The notes under the pieces: model-generated
The model's input: only the letters and a program-made list of their open reading frames with translations
Told to the model about the DNA's origin: nothing
The model's database searches: none
Translations under genes and position numbers: made by a program
Shown: piece by piece, positions 1-10,100 of the stretch
Layout: each line of letters starts with the position of its first letter
How positions within the stretch are numbered: the first letter of the stretch is position 1
Assembly: GCF_000467125.1 (NCBI RefSeq)
Contig: NZ_BATJ01000008.1
Coordinates: forward strand, 124,001-188,000
Length of the DNA stretch: 64,000 nt
DNA from: Vibrio proteolyticus NBRC 13287
GTDB taxonomy: Bacteria; Pseudomonadota; Gammaproteobacteria; Enterobacterales; Vibrionaceae
Direction: 5' to 3'

Positions 1-1
1 T

Positions 2-376
2 CACAGTATTCCGTTTGATCAATTTTCTCCCTATGTGGTGCTGTTTGGTGCAGCGTTCCTGTGTTTAGCGATGGCCAATTTTATGTCACACACTGCCACG
101 GCGAACCTGTTGATGCCCATTATGGCGGCATTGGGTACTTCGATGGCTTCACTGATGCCGCTTGGTGGCGAAATTACCTTAATTTTGGTCGTGACCTTTG
201 CCGCGTCCTTGGGAATGTCGTTACCGATCAGTACACCACCGAACGCGTTGGCACACGCTACTGGGTACGTTCAAAGCAACCAGATGGCTCGGATCGGTGT
301 GGTTCTGGGCGTCATTGGGGTATTGCTGAGTTTTGTCATGGTGTGGATTCTTCACGCTGTAGGTCATATCGGATAA
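2..376 (+). CDS. SLC13/DASS family sodium:anion symporter, C-terminal part
   Basis: This is the C-terminal end of an inner-membrane transporter, cut by the left edge; the frame is open from base 2. It shows alternating hydrophobic helices, the segment SHTATANLLMP and the segment SLPISTPPNALAHATG. These match the Asn-Thr and Ser-Asn-Pro-type substrate/sodium-binding signatures of the divalent anion:sodium symporter (DASS, SLC13) family, which imports dicarboxylates, citrate or sulfate. Which anion is carried cannot be told from this fragment. The histidine kinase gene starts four bases after the stop, so transporter and sensor are probably co-transcribed, suggesting that the sensor responds to or controls the transported anion (inference). 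Confidence 0.85.
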   Translation, partial: HSIPFDQFSPYVVLFGAAFLCLAMANFMSHTATANLLMPIMAALGTSMASLMPLGGEITLILVVTFAASLGMSLPISTPPNALAHATGYVQSNQMARIGVVLGVIGVLLSFVMVWILHAVGHIG

Positions 377-380
377 GCGC

Positions 381-1706
381 ATGAACGACTCAGGCTTGCA
401 AGCGCTGATTGCGCGTTATTTTAGTCAGCCGGAACGGCGCCTTCAGGTTTCAGCAGGGCATCAGTTGATCGAGCAAGATAGCCAGAATGACCGTTTGTAC
501 TATGTGATTGCCGGTGAACTGGACGGGTATTTTACCGAGCAGGGTGCGTCAGCCATCAAAGTTTTTTCGGCCATGCCAGGCGCATTTCTGGGCGTGCACA
601 GTTTTTTCTCCGGGAATGGCGCAGCCAGTTCGACGGTGATAGCAAAAACAGCGGCGGAGCTAGCATGGATAGATCGCCACACCGCAGCGATTGACGCCGA
701 ACAATATGGGGTGCTGACCACGCAGTTTATGCCAGTGATTGTCAACGAGCTGTCACAACGTCAGCGCAGAGCGACACAGGAAGCACTTGCCAAAGAACGG
801 GCACTGCAAAAGTTACATCTCGCAGAACAGATGACCACACTAGGCCAACTGGCAGCAGGGTTGGCACATGAACTGAATAACGCGATTGGTGTCGTAAGCA
901 GTAAGTCTCAGCGTCTGGAGAGCGTCTTATTGCAACTGCTCGAAGAGCAGCACCCAGGCGCCAGTCTGTATTATGAACTGGGATTGCAACACGGCCAGAA
1001 AGCGTCCTCTGTTCAGGTGAGAAATAAAGGCCGGGAACTGGAGCGCGACTATCATTTGCCCAAAGAGCTGGCGCGAAATCTGGCTCGTGCTGTACCGGAT
1101 GATGTACTGGAGCAGCATTGGTTAGCCGACCCGGTTGCCGCGATTCGATATTGGGAAATTGGACGCGATCTGCACGATCTTCGTTTGGCGACCCGGCACA
1201 CAGTTGGCATTGTCAAATCTGTAAAACAGTTGGGCCGTACCGATATTTCGCAAGATGAAGCCGTGGACATTAATGAAACGCTGCATCGTGCGGTTGCGTT
1301 ATTGCAGAGCGATCTCAGACGAGTGGCAGTGCGGATACGACCTGCAGAGCTGCCACTGTTTACTGCGTCATCGACAGAGCTGGTGCAGGTTTGGGTCAAC
1401 ATTCTCAAAAATGCCTGTGATGCGATGCGGCAGACGGAGGCTCCGGAAATTGATATCCAAACTCGGCTGAGTAAGCAGCGCATTCTGATCACGTTGTCCA
1501 ACAACGGTCCTGAAATCGACGAAACCACTCGTCGTAAGATTTTCCAGCCCAGTTTTACGACGAAGAAAGGCGGGCTGTCGTTTGGTCTTGGTTTAGGTCT
1601 GTCGATTGCGCGCCGGATCATTACCGGTTATGGCGGAACGATCGCGGTAAAAAGCGACAAACAGCGCACCGTTTTCAGGATAAAACTACCAATTGAGGGT
1701 AAGTAA
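381..1706 (+). CDS. Sensor histidine kinase with N-terminal cyclic-nucleotide-binding-like domain
   Basis: A 441-residue kinase with no transmembrane segment evident, so it is probably cytoplasmic. Residues ~10-120 look like a cNMP-binding beta-roll (LYYVIAGELDGYF, then PGAFLGVHSFF), of the kind used by Crp-type sensors. A helical linker leads to the H box GQLAAGLAHELNNA with phosphoacceptor His163. The N box (NILKNACDAM) and glycine-rich G box (GLGLGLSIARRI) of the HATPase_c domain follow. An extra ~100 residues lie between the H box and the ATPase domain, longer than in a minimal HisKA kinase. The gene is sandwiched between a DASS transporter and a CheY-like receiver, with only two bases before the latter. 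The ligand of the N-terminal domain is unknown. Confidence 0.88.
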   Translation: MNDSGLQALIARYFSQPERRLQVSAGHQLIEQDSQNDRLYYVIAGELDGYFTEQGASAIKVFSAMPGAFLGVHSFFSGNGAASSTVIAKTAAELAWIDRHTAAIDAEQYGVLTTQFMPVIVNELSQRQRRATQEALAKERALQKLHLAEQMTTLGQLAAGLAHELNNAIGVVSSKSQRLESVLLQLLEEQHPGASLYYELGLQHGQKASSVQVRNKGRELERDYHLPKELARNLARAVPDDVLEQHWLADPVAAIRYWEIGRDLHDLRLATRHTVGIVKSVKQLGRTDISQDEAVDINETLHRAVALLQSDLRRVAVRIRPAELPLFTASSTELVQVWVNILKNACDAMRQTEAPEIDIQTRLSKQRILITLSNNGPEIDETTRRKIFQPSFTTKKGGLSFGLGLGLSIARRIITGYGGTIAVKSDKQRTVFRIKLPIEGK

Positions 1707-1708
1707 CC

Positions 1709-2182
1709 ATGGAAAAGTTAAATGTCATTTGTGTCGATGATCAGCGGGAGGTATTGAGCGCGGTGTTGCAGGATCTGTCTCCTCTGAGCGGCTGGCTGAA
1801 TATTGAAGATTGTGAATCGGCAGAAGAAGTACTCGAATTGATGGATGAACTGGATGCAGAGGGAGAGTGGATCGCGGTTTTGATCTCTGATCACGTAATG
1901 CCGGGGAAAACCGGCGTGGAGTTGCTTGAGGAAGTCAGCCGAGATAGCCGTTTCAGTCATACCAAAAAAGTATTGCTGACGGGTCAGGCGACCCACGCAG
2001 ATACCATTCATGCCATCAACCACGCCGGTATCCAGCGCTACTTTGAGAAGCCCTGGCAGCCAACGGAGCTGGTGGAGTGTGTCCGGACGTTGGTGACTGA
2101 ATTTATTTTCGAACAGGGGCTCGATTATGTCGAACTGCAGCAACACCTTGATCAGACGGTGGTTCTCAGTAGACTGAGGTAA
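1709..2182 (+). CDS. CheY-like response regulator (receiver domain only)
   Basis: A 157-residue protein made of one receiver domain. Acidic pair Asp10-Asp11, phosphoacceptor Asp61 in LISDHVMPGKTG, Thr91 and Lys114 in YFEKPW are all in the expected places. About 40 residues after the receiver form a helical tail with no recognisable DNA-binding or enzymatic output domain. It starts two bases after the kinase stop, so it is the obvious cognate partner. Output is therefore probably by protein-protein contact, or by phosphorelay onward to another protein; neither can be decided from sequence. Confidence 0.9.
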   Translation: MEKLNVICVDDQREVLSAVLQDLSPLSGWLNIEDCESAEEVLELMDELDAEGEWIAVLISDHVMPGKTGVELLEEVSRDSRFSHTKKVLLTGQATHADTIHAINHAGIQRYFEKPWQPTELVECVRTLVTEFIFEQGLDYVELQQHLDQTVVLSRLR

Positions 2183-2210
2183 TTGTTTATCGTTTATTCA
2201 GGGAGGTGCG

Positions 2211-2678
2211 ATGCAAACAATTATTCTGTTCGATTGGGGGAATACACTGATGGTCGATTTTCCTCAGTATCGTGGCAAGATGTGTGACTGGCCAGAGATT
2301 GAGGTGATGCCGCACGCTGCGGAGACCTTATCGAGTTTGTCCCAACATTGTGCATTATACATTGCGACCAGTGCTAAGGATTCGGCGGTTCGCGACATCG
2401 AGCTTGCGTTTGAACGGGTTGGGCTGGCCAGATATCTCAGCGGCTATTTCTGTTTCGCGAACCTTGGCCTGGAGAAAGACTCAGCACAATTTTATCGTAA
2501 GGTTAGCCAACAATTGGGGGAAGAACCGGAAGCGATAGTGATGGTCGGAGATAACTGGGATAAGGATATTCTCCCGGCACGTCAGGCTGGGTTACGAGCG
2601 ATTTGGTTAACGGAATGCCTATCCGATGAGGTCGAAACCATCGTTTCACTTAAACAGTTACCCGAGGTGCTAAAATGA
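2211..2678 (+). CDS. HAD-superfamily hydrolase
   Basis: A 155-residue protein of the haloacid dehalogenase fold. Motif I is present but atypical: FDWGNTL, where the usual second Asp (DxD) is replaced by Gly-Asn, as in some phosphoglycolate-phosphatase-like subfamilies. Motif II is IATSAKD, and motif IV is MVGDNWDKDILPARQAG. The cap is a short helical insertion. The likely role is a small-molecule phosphatase; substrate unknown. A good Shine-Dalgarno (GGGAGGTGCG) precedes the ATG. The stop overlaps the start of the next gene (ATGATG), so the two are translationally coupled. Confidence 0.85.
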   Translation: MQTIILFDWGNTLMVDFPQYRGKMCDWPEIEVMPHAAETLSSLSQHCALYIATSAKDSAVRDIELAFERVGLARYLSGYFCFANLGLEKDSAQFYRKVSQQLGEEPEAIVMVGDNWDKDILPARQAGLRAIWLTECLSDEVETIVSLKQLPEVLK

Positions 2679-3070
2679 TGAACGTGTCGCATTTGGATCA
2701 TCTGGTGTTAACGGTCAGCAATGTTAACGTGACTATCGATTTCTACCATCGGGTGCTGGGCATGGAAGTGGTGGAGTTTGGAGAGGGGCGAAAGGCACTC
2801 AGATTTGGCGAGCAGAAGATCAACCTCCATCAACATGGCGCGGAATTCGAACCCAAAGCCCAGCATGTACAACCCGGCAGTGCAGATTTGTGCTTTATTA
2901 CCCCTGTGCCCGTCAGTGAAATACTGGCTCATATTGAGCGCCAAGGAGTGACCATCACCGACGGTCCGGTGAAACGCACCGGTGCGGTGGGCCCCATCTG
3001 TTCGGTCTATTTTCGTGACCCGGATGGCAACCTGATCGAAGTGGCCAACCGCCTGACGCCATCGAATTAA
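2675..3070 (+). CDS. VOC (glyoxalase/bleomycin resistance) family protein
   Basis: A 131-residue protein of the vicinal oxygen chelate fold. It contains two beta-alpha-beta-beta-beta modules, beginning LDHLVLTVSNVNVTIDFYH and ending with the typical SVYFRDPDGNLIEVAN. Candidate metal ligands are His8 and the C-terminal Glu of NLIEV. The sequence resembles the GLOD5-like branch, for which no firm substrate is known, so lyase, dioxygenase or detoxification roles are all possible. Start overlaps the preceding HAD gene by four bases. Confidence 0.85.
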   Translation: MMNVSHLDHLVLTVSNVNVTIDFYHRVLGMEVVEFGEGRKALRFGEQKINLHQHGAEFEPKAQHVQPGSADLCFITPVPVSEILAHIERQGVTITDGPVKRTGAVGPICSVYFRDPDGNLIEVANRLTPSN

Positions 3071-3121
3071 CGGGCTTGATATGCTAATGTGTGCGTATTT
3101 TACATATTGATGGGGAATAGC

Positions 3122-3526
3122 ATGACGACTCTGCAAGGATCTTGTCTGTGTGGCAACGTGACACTTACGATGCCAGATGAATTCGCATACATGGGGAACT
3201 GCCACTGTTCTGAGTGTCGTAAGTTCACAGGCTCAGATTATTCTTCTGCCGGTGGTATCGAGGCTGCCAAAGTTCGGGTTGTCACTGGAGAGGAAGACAT
3301 TTCGGTTTACACTAAGAGTGAGAATACCCAACTGGTGTTCTGCCGCCACTGTGGTTCCAGCCTGTATTCGCTAAAACCAAAGACTGGGATGATGAATATT
3401 CGACTGGGTGTATTGGATTCAATACCGTCAAACAAACCTAGCTTTCATATCTTTGTTGCGGACAAAGCGCCTTGGTTTGATATTTATGATGAATTAACTC
3501 AATTCGCACAATATCCGGCAAAGTAA
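3122..3526 (+). CDS. GFA-family (glutathione-dependent formaldehyde-activating-like) zinc protein
   Basis: A 134-residue protein with the GFA/CENP-V beta fold. The zinc-binding cysteines are all visible: CLCG near the start, GNCHCSECRKFTG, and FCRHCGSSLY. The family is named after Gfa of Paracoccus, but the enzymatic activity of most members is unproven. The start at 3122 is preferred over an upstream in-frame codon because GGGGA lies seven bases before it and family members begin just before the first CxC. It is one of three GFA proteins in the window (the others are at 22009 and 22549). Confidence 0.88.
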   Translation: MTTLQGSCLCGNVTLTMPDEFAYMGNCHCSECRKFTGSDYSSAGGIEAAKVRVVTGEEDISVYTKSENTQLVFCRHCGSSLYSLKPKTGMMNIRLGVLDSIPSNKPSFHIFVADKAPWFDIYDELTQFAQYPAK

Positions 3527-3532
3527 TTTTTC

Positions 3533-3558
3533 AAAGCCTGGTAATATCGGGCTTTTTT
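3533..3558 (+). terminator. Rho-independent terminator after the GFA gene
   Basis: AAAGCC at 3533-3538 pairs with GGCTTT at 3550-3555, followed by a short T-run. It lies just after the stop at 3526, so it probably ends the operon from the left edge. Confidence 0.7.
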
Positions 3559-4104
3559 ATATAACGATAACTAAATATAAGAATGATGCATAATAACTTT
3601 TTATGAGTATTATATCGTTTATTTATGATTTATGTGCTCATCAAGTTGCATTTTCAATTTTGCGAAAATATAATTTCTTCGCAATAAGAATGGTCTGAAT
3701 ATTAAAAATATATTATTGACTTACATATTTTGTTTTTATGTCTCAACCTCAGTTCAAACCTATGCTAGCCAATCTTTGGCCTGAATATATTATTGTTTAT
3801 CGTAATATAGAAAAATCTTATATATTAATTAATTGTAAGTTATGGATTGTATTCATTTTGTGTATGTCATGATTCTATTATTTGAGAATTAGCACAAAAA
3901 TCACATTTTTATCGATAGGTTGTTTTTAATTAAATAAGTGGTATTGGCTGGCGAAAAAGTGATTTTTTTACTGGTCTTATTTTTAATCACTATCTAACTT
4001 CATTATCTTAAGATCAAAGCGATATATTGGGTTGTTATTTCGAGTTGTTGTTCTTTTTATTAGCCAAAATATAATTTGGTAAATTTTTATACAACGTCGA
4101 AATC
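3559..4104. other. AT-rich intergenic leader of the giant lipoprotein gene
   Basis: About 545 bases, visibly richer in A and T than both neighbours, with no convincing ORF. Such long AT-rich leaders are typical of H-NS-silenced surface-protein genes. A TTGACT at 3716-3721 could be a -35 element, but no well-spaced -10 follows, so no promoter is called. No clear Shine-Dalgarno precedes the ATG at 4105. Confidence 0.5.
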
Positions 4105-7100
4105 ATGTTGAGATTCAATAATAAAAACAAGCTTGCTTGCGCCATACTTTCAATATTAGCGATCAGTTCTTGTGGGGGCGGTGGAGGAGGAAAAGACACC
4201 TCGCCGCCGTCGCGCGTCAAAGGAGTGATTTCAGGAAACGTTTTTGATGCGCCAGTATCGGGGGCAACGGTTTCCGTCTATGAGTATCAGAATGGCAAAG
4301 TTGGGCGCCTTTTAGGGCAGACCTCAACCAACCCGGTGGGTGACTACTTGGTCAAAATTGACGCGTCGACCATGCCTTTAATGATCAAAGCCGAAGGTGG
4401 TGCGTACCGGGATCCGCTGACGAAAAATATCGTGTCATTGAGCGAAGGCAAAATTATTTCGATGTCGAGCGTCATCAACTACACCGAAGGGACAGACCAA
4501 ACGGTGATGGTGACTCCCTTAACCTATCAGGTTGCGGGTCTGGCAGAATACAATATCGGCCAGGGTCTGGATGCCTCCGCGTCAGTAGACAATGCCATTT
4601 CAACGTTCATCAGTATGTACGGCTTTAATGTCAATACCACCAAGCCAATTGATATTACCACGGGTGGGCAAAGCAGCTTCGCGTCTGCGGGTCATCAGTA
4701 TGGCGCGCTTTTGACGGCATACTCCTCATATTCCTATGATTTCATCAAGCAATATCCTGGTAGCGACAGTGAGTTGACGTATACGTCGATGAACTTGTCT
4801 GATATTGGTTATCGCGATATTTCCGCCGATGGTAAGCTCGATGGGCGAGAATTAGACAGTTCCGGCTTGCTGAAAGACATGGCTTTTGGTCAGTCTTACG
4901 TGACCAGTGATCTGTATACCCAAAGCATGGCGCAGCATGTGCTGATCGTAGTCAGTGACCCGGATCTGAATATTTCCGGGACGCCGGTTTCTGATTACAA
5001 AAATTTCAGCCAACATATCAATGATCTCGGTACCAATGGCTCTGGTAGCTCGGTCATTCCGCCGCGATCAGAAACGGACATCGATCTGGATCCGCCAGTG
5101 GTTACCCGTCTGGATAGTGACACCCTGAAAGGCGACGACAGTGTCGACATTGGCCTCAGTGATGCTATTGGTGTCGACAACGTGCAGGTGATGTTGCAAT
5201 GGAAGATGAAAAGCGACAGCAGTTGGAGCACAGAATTTGAGTGTCCAGTCAGTCCTGCGGGAGAGTATTGCCAACTGGATACGTCCGACTTTAAGTCTGG
5301 TCCTCGGGATACGCAGGTCAAAGTGAACGTGTTTACTCTGGCATTGGATGCACTGGATACTGATCCGCAGGACGACGACCCGGTACAAGCACGCTTAGTG
5401 GTGTATGCATCGGACGTATTGGGCAATGGTTACGAAGCGCAAAATGGGGTGACGATTGATTTTGACTGGGACAACATTGCGCCCGTCATTGTGGTCAATT
5501 CGGCCGACGCGATCAGCTCATCCAAAACGGATTATACCCTTGAAGGGATCGTCAAAGAAAATCCGGCTAAGCTCAGCTATGTTCAAGTGAGATTGGGTGC
5601 TCAAAACCCAACAAATCTGGAGTGTTCGGAGATCAATGAAGGCTCGAATGTCTGGTGTAAGTTCAGCCAGATTTATACGACCTCTTCATTCGGTGACAGT
5701 ACCTTGTTCAATCTCACCGCGGAAGACATACTCGGCAACAAAGGTCAGGAGCAGTTTACCGTCTACAAAGACGACACGCCGCCAGTGCGTATTCTGGAAT
5801 ATCCGGACGGTGTCGAGATGAACTTTATTGTCGATGACAACCCGGTTTCTCAGATATATCGAGATACCACCTATGATGCGGTTACCGTGGACGAGTCCAA
5901 CCAATACCTGAAGATCGATTACGCCTATGCTGTTGACGGTATTAAGGCTACGTTGGGAAACATCAATTTTGCAGACTTTGAGGCGTCGACACTCAACGAT
6001 AACAAAATTCCCTATGTCAAAGTCACGGTGTACGATCCAACCAATGGTGACATCTACGGAACGTCTGCAGACAAGTTGACTCTGTCGGTAGAGTATTATC
6101 GGAAAAAGAACATTGCAGGCAGTGACTATCAATGGATATCCAGTAAAGAAACTCAGGCGTCAACTGACAGTAAAGAAGCGGGTATTCCTCATGAGCAATT
6201 GATTCGTGAAGAAGATGGCAGAGTGTCAGAGGTGATCTATTACATTCCATACGTGAAAGAAATTCTCGGCACGACATTCGCCAGTACGACCGAAGAGTAT
6301 TCACAGAAACTGGTGATTAAAGTCCGAGATTCTTCCGGCAACGTGAGTGACAAGTCGGAAGTGTATTTCAAGTCTACCTTTGACCTGCCGAGCCTTAAGG
6401 TGGTTACGCCTTTTATTAATGCCACAGCAAGGATTGAGGGTTTGAAGTCAATCAACAGTGATTTCAGCTTTCTTGCCAGTTGTAACACCGAACAGGTGGA
6501 CAGTGTCTCTGGAGAGAAAGCCCTTGATGTGGCAGAGTGTGAAACCCAGTTTAATCCGTTTAAGTATGAGTTTTTCCGCGTCGTTTTACAGAGCAACGCG
6601 GGAACGCACTATTATCAATGGCAAGACAGTCTCGATGCGAAAAAATCGGTCACATTTCGCTATGGTGAGCAGGATGAAAACAGCCAGGGCCAACAGATGG
6701 CCAATATTGGCGCGTATTTTTCAGGCGCGGAGTCCGGTATGCTATACCTGACGGAACTTTCGGTGTACCAGACGGGGTTGTTTGACAATGCCTGGAATGC
6801 GCTCGAAGCCGACGACAAAACGCCGCAAAACGCGGCGTCTATTTTAACCGACGTCAACACCGCTCTGGAAAGTCAGGATGCGTCTTTTTTTGGGTTTAAT
6901 CCTGCCCTGACTCAATACGCGACCACCGACATGCTCAACGCGACCATCCCGAATCCGCCTACCAAACCGTATCAACACCGATTTCTACTTGAAGCACTGG
7001 CAGACATGGCTGCATCCAATAGTGCAGAGACAGATACGACCGACTATGCCAAAGGGTTTTACGACGACTTTCTCTACGACGGAAAAGCCAACGGGCAAGG

Positions 7101-10100
7101 CACTCAAGGCCAAATCACAATTGGAAACCGGGATCTGAGTGCAGACACTTACCGTAGCGAGCTAGCCCAGAGCTACTTCAACGTTGCGACAACGCAATAC
7201 CAGGTTGATGCCTCGACAGCGCTGAAACAGGCCGACTTGTTCGCTATGGCTAACCCCAGCATTGGCAGTGACACCGTGTTTGATTCTCCTGGCGAAAGTA
7301 TCGATAAGTTTCCGCCTGAGATGCGTGTGCTACCGGATGCCTTGCAAAGTGATGGCCGTTTTATCAGCGGCCCCGGGCAAGATTATACGATCACGGGGAA
7401 AATCGCTTCGACATTGAGTCTTGAGGATATTTCAGGTATTGAGACCAGCAACCAGCCACCACAGCAAGCGGTGTACTGGTACAGTCACGCCGAGCCTTCT
7501 CTGCGCCATCAGGCGACGGATGTGGAGTTTACTCTCGATCCCAGCAGTGATGCTTACCATCATGGGTATCACTTCACCTTAGATTCTGAGAGTTCTGAGT
7601 ACCCTGATGTGGCGCGGTTTGAAATTGTCGGCTCGGCGCAAGATAGCCGAGGCAACGCAACTGGCAATACGCTGATCATGACCTACTATGTCGACAATCA
7701 GCCGCCAACGATGACGTTAGCCACGACAATGCCGGAACATCCGGGGAACGGGGAAAGCGTACAAGTTACACTGACGTTTGATGAGCCTGTCTCCGGGGTC
7801 GAAGCGACTCTCGCGGGGGGCAATATCACCTTTACAGAAAACGGTGCCAGTGAAGAGTGGGTAGGAAACACTGAATCGCCGATTGTATTGAGTGTGGGCG
7901 ATACGACCATTCCACTGCTGCTGAAGGCAACTTATTCTGATGGGATCGGCCATACAGGCGAGCGGGTAGAGCGGGCGGTGTCGGTGACACCCATGGTGAC
8001 GGTCAATAATGTAACGGACGATAACGTGATCACAGAAGCTGAAGCGACCAACGTGGTCATTTCAGGTTCCGCTAAAGGCTTTGCCGTGAATGACAAACTT
8101 AAGGTGGAAGTCACTTCTCGGGATAGACCAGAGATAGATCGTTTTGAACAAAGCGATGTGGTGGTTCAGGCCGACGGCAACTGGGCAACGGCCGCGCATA
8201 ATCTGACGAGTTGGGAGCAAAGTGACATCGACATTCGTGTCTCGGGGACAAACTCTGATGGGATTGAATCTGGTGTGGCAAGCCATGTCACTCGTTATGA
8301 AGATTCGATTGCCCCGCAAGTGAACAGTGTCGATGTTTCCCCCGAACATCCGGAAGATCAAAAGCCCGTGACGCTCTCTCTTACATTCAGCGAGCGGGTG
8401 AAAGAGGTGCAAGCAAGCGTAGCGGGCGTGCCAGTGGCGTTCAGTGTAGTGGGAGACGTCAGCCAGGAGTGGGAAGGTACAACCAACAGCAGCATTGCTC
8501 TGGTGGCTGGGCAAACTCAGGTTGAGGTGCAAGTCAGTCGCTATCTGGATACCGCCAACAACCCGGGAAACCCGACGCCGTATGTTCAAATGGTCAACGT
8601 GAAACCTGTGATCGAACTGGACCCTATTGCAGGCGGAAACGGCATCGACCAATCGGAAGCTGAAAGCCTGATCATTTCAGGTCAGGCAAGAGGTTTCGCC
8701 GGTGGTGAACTATTGACGGTTAAAGCGCAGGCCAGCAACTCTTCTGACCATTTCAGCGTGACCGCATTGGTACAGGCAGATGGCGTATGGGCCACCGCTG
8801 CGCAGAATATTCGCGCTTGGCCAAGTGGCGATATTGAGGTGTCTGTCTCGGGGAGCAACAGTGAGTCGGTTGCTGCCAGCTCTGTGACCGAGAGTGTTCG
8901 TTATGAAGATACCGTGGTACCGGACATCACCGGTGATATCCAGATATCGCCACAAAACCCAGTTAACGGCAGTAAAGCCACCATCACGGTGACTTTCAGT
9001 GAACTGGTTAACAACGTGAGTGCCAGCCTCGACGGAGTGGATGTCATTTTCCCGAACAATGAGCTTGCGACAACATGGACGGGCGAAACGGCGAGTCCTC
9101 TGATTCTGAGTGCAGGCTCTTCAGCCGTGATTGCTGAGGTAAAGGCGGGTTACACCGATGTTTCTGGAAACAGCGGAGCGGCGAAATCCACCAATGTGGC
9201 GGTGAAACCGCAGCTATCGTTATCACCAGTGGCTGGAAATGATGAGATAGACTCTGCGGAAGCAAGCTCAGTTGTGATTGAAGGCACGGGCGTGGGGTTT
9301 GCATCTGGTGACAGTGTCACCGTTGCAGTGGTGTCTACTGTCGACCCTACTTACTCCTTCGAAGATCATGCGGAGATGACGGCCGATGGGCACTGGCAAA
9401 CGGCTGCACATAATCTGACGGCGTGGCCGGTGGGAGACGTGTCGGTGAATCTTTCAGCCAGTAACTCGCCGGGCATTGACGCCGACTCGGTCAGCCGGTT
9501 GGTTACGCGGGTGGACACCCAACCGCCGTCGGCCATCTCTGCGGAGTCGCAACCGCTGAATCCACAGTTCAATCAGGCCGTGACTCTGACGGTGAAGTTT
9601 GATGAACCAGTCACTGGTATTACGGCTAAGGTTGGCGACGTGAATGTGGATTTTGGTGACACCAGCAGTGCATCGGACTCCTGGAGTGGGACGACCAATG
9701 CTCCGGTCAGCTTTGGCGCGGATGAAACCAGTATTGATGCGGTGATCCGTGACTTTGTCGACGCATCTGGAAATCTGGGCGCAGCCTTTAGTCACTCCAT
9801 TCAGGTTACGCCTTTGATCCAACTGAACGCTATCGCCGGAGACGATGTAATCGACTCCGATGAGAGTCATTCCGTGACCATCACTGGCAGCAGCAAAGGT
9901 TTCAAAGCGGGGGATGAGTTGTCGGTGCGCGTGATGCGCGACACCACTGAAGAGTATGCTACGCAGGTCAGTGTTGCTTCTGATGGTAACTGGAATATCG
10001 GGAGCCCACTTGACTGGTCGTCCTGGGAGGTGGGACAACTGACGGTATTGATTGATGGAACTAACCTGTCCGGTTCTGGGGTAGCGGCAACGCAAGTCAG

